This document shows positions 30,816-31,018 of a stretch of 31,018 nucleotides of DNA, one piece after another (position 1 is the stretch's first letter; each line of letters starts with the position of its first letter). The position numbers and the translations under genes were made by a program. This DNA is from Verrucomicrobia bacterium UBA3761 (GTDB taxonomy: Bacteria > Verrucomicrobiota > Kiritimatiellia > RFP12 > UBA1067): positions 34,477-65,494 of the forward strand of contig DFGB01000067.1 of NCBI GenBank assembly GCA_002371135.1. Reading direction: 5' to 3'. A model generated the notes under the pieces. It saw nothing but the letters and a program-made list of their open reading frames with translations. It searched no databases and was not told the DNA's origin.

Positions 30816-30875
30816 CTGCACCAGTCGCGGCCCTTGTTTGCGCCAGTCGCGGGCCTCGCTTGGTGCAGAGTCGTC
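30790..30875. repeat. Degenerate 22-23-nt tandem repeats (CTGCGCCAG type)
   Basis: Three degenerate units that begin TCTGCGCCAG, TCTGCACCAG and TTTGCGCCAG and carry GGGCCT/GGCCCT halves. The first is the right half of the terminator. The same unit occurs at 3221-3265. No gene is seen from 30760 to the window end. Confidence 0.7.
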
Positions 30876-30998
30876 AATCGCTTCGGGAGCACTCTCAAAT
30901 CTGTCCCTCGACGGGGCCAGGCCACCCGGTTTGCCACACCGCCTAGCCTTCTGGAAAACTGGAAGCGCGGTGCCGATTTTAGCCTTGGCGGCAGGTTA

Positions 30999-31018
30999 TT
31001 TTTTTTTTTTTTTTTTTT
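30999..31018. other. Poly-T end of the window
   Basis: Twenty consecutive T at the very end of the sequence, unlike anything else here. Most likely the end of an assembled contig, true homopolymer or artefact. Confidence 0.6.

Noticed and set aside
30999..31018. Poly-T as a terminator or biological tract
   Set aside because: It is the last 20 bases of the window; an assembly end is more likely and cannot be told apart here.

Overview
This is a GC-rich, gene-dense bacterial chromosome fragment. Every protein gene lies on the + strand; only one tRNA is on the minus strand. It looks like an anaerobic, fermentative, polysaccharide-using member of the PVC group, most plausibly Kiritimatiellota or a related Verrucomicrobiota/Lentisphaerota lineage from a gut-like habitat. 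That is inferred from a bifurcating-type [FeFe] hydrogenase, secreted GH43 and beta-helix proteins, an N-acetylhexosamine kinase-like protein, a FucI-like isomerase, a lone pseudopilin and repeat-rich spacers; no marker gene proves it. The window ends in 20 T, so the right edge is probably a contig end.

Layout. 1-3100: hydrogenase subunits HydB (5' truncated) and HydA, then a strong terminator. 3100-5033: a repeat-filled spacer and an EF-hand membrane protein of unknown function. 5126-9533: purD, a HAD hydrolase, and an unusual fusion of a sugar-binding protein with an ABC permease, closed by a terminator. 9556-9631: tRNA-Lys (minus strand). 9901-13631: two secreted carbohydrate-active proteins, a beta-helix protein and a double GH43. 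13664-15548: a small membrane protein, nadC and coaX (NAD and CoA synthesis). 15643-18325: a lipoprotein, a membrane protein, folE and a phosphoglycolate phosphatase-like HAD. 18545-22536: a zinc-ribbon protein, a CDP-alcohol phosphatidyltransferase, a pseudopilin and priA. 22621-26641: a possible leader peptide, a large membrane-TPR protein and an RNase R-like exonuclease. 26771-30759: a NahK-like kinase, queE, a FucI-like isomerase and a UPF0126 membrane protein, then a terminator.

How it works together. Secreted GH43 and beta-helix proteins could release plant-type sugars, the SBP-permease fusion could import them, and the isomerase and kinase could channel sugars into central metabolism. 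The hydrogenase would dispose of electrons as H2. The rest is housekeeping: purine, NAD, CoA, pterin/queuosine, phospholipid, replication restart and RNA turnover.

The most unusual material is non-coding. (1) Consensus promoters, mostly with an extended -10 (TGnTATAAT), lie either 6-10 nt before the start codon with no Shine-Dalgarno (likely leaderless mRNAs) or more than 30 nt upstream with a good Shine-Dalgarno. (2) Intergenic spacers are mosaics of short tandem arrays with periods 7, 8 and 9, several running up to a start codon, plus composite palindromes around a CACAGAGGCACAGAG-like core. (3) Two such repeats lie inside the SBP-permease gene with the reading frame kept open.
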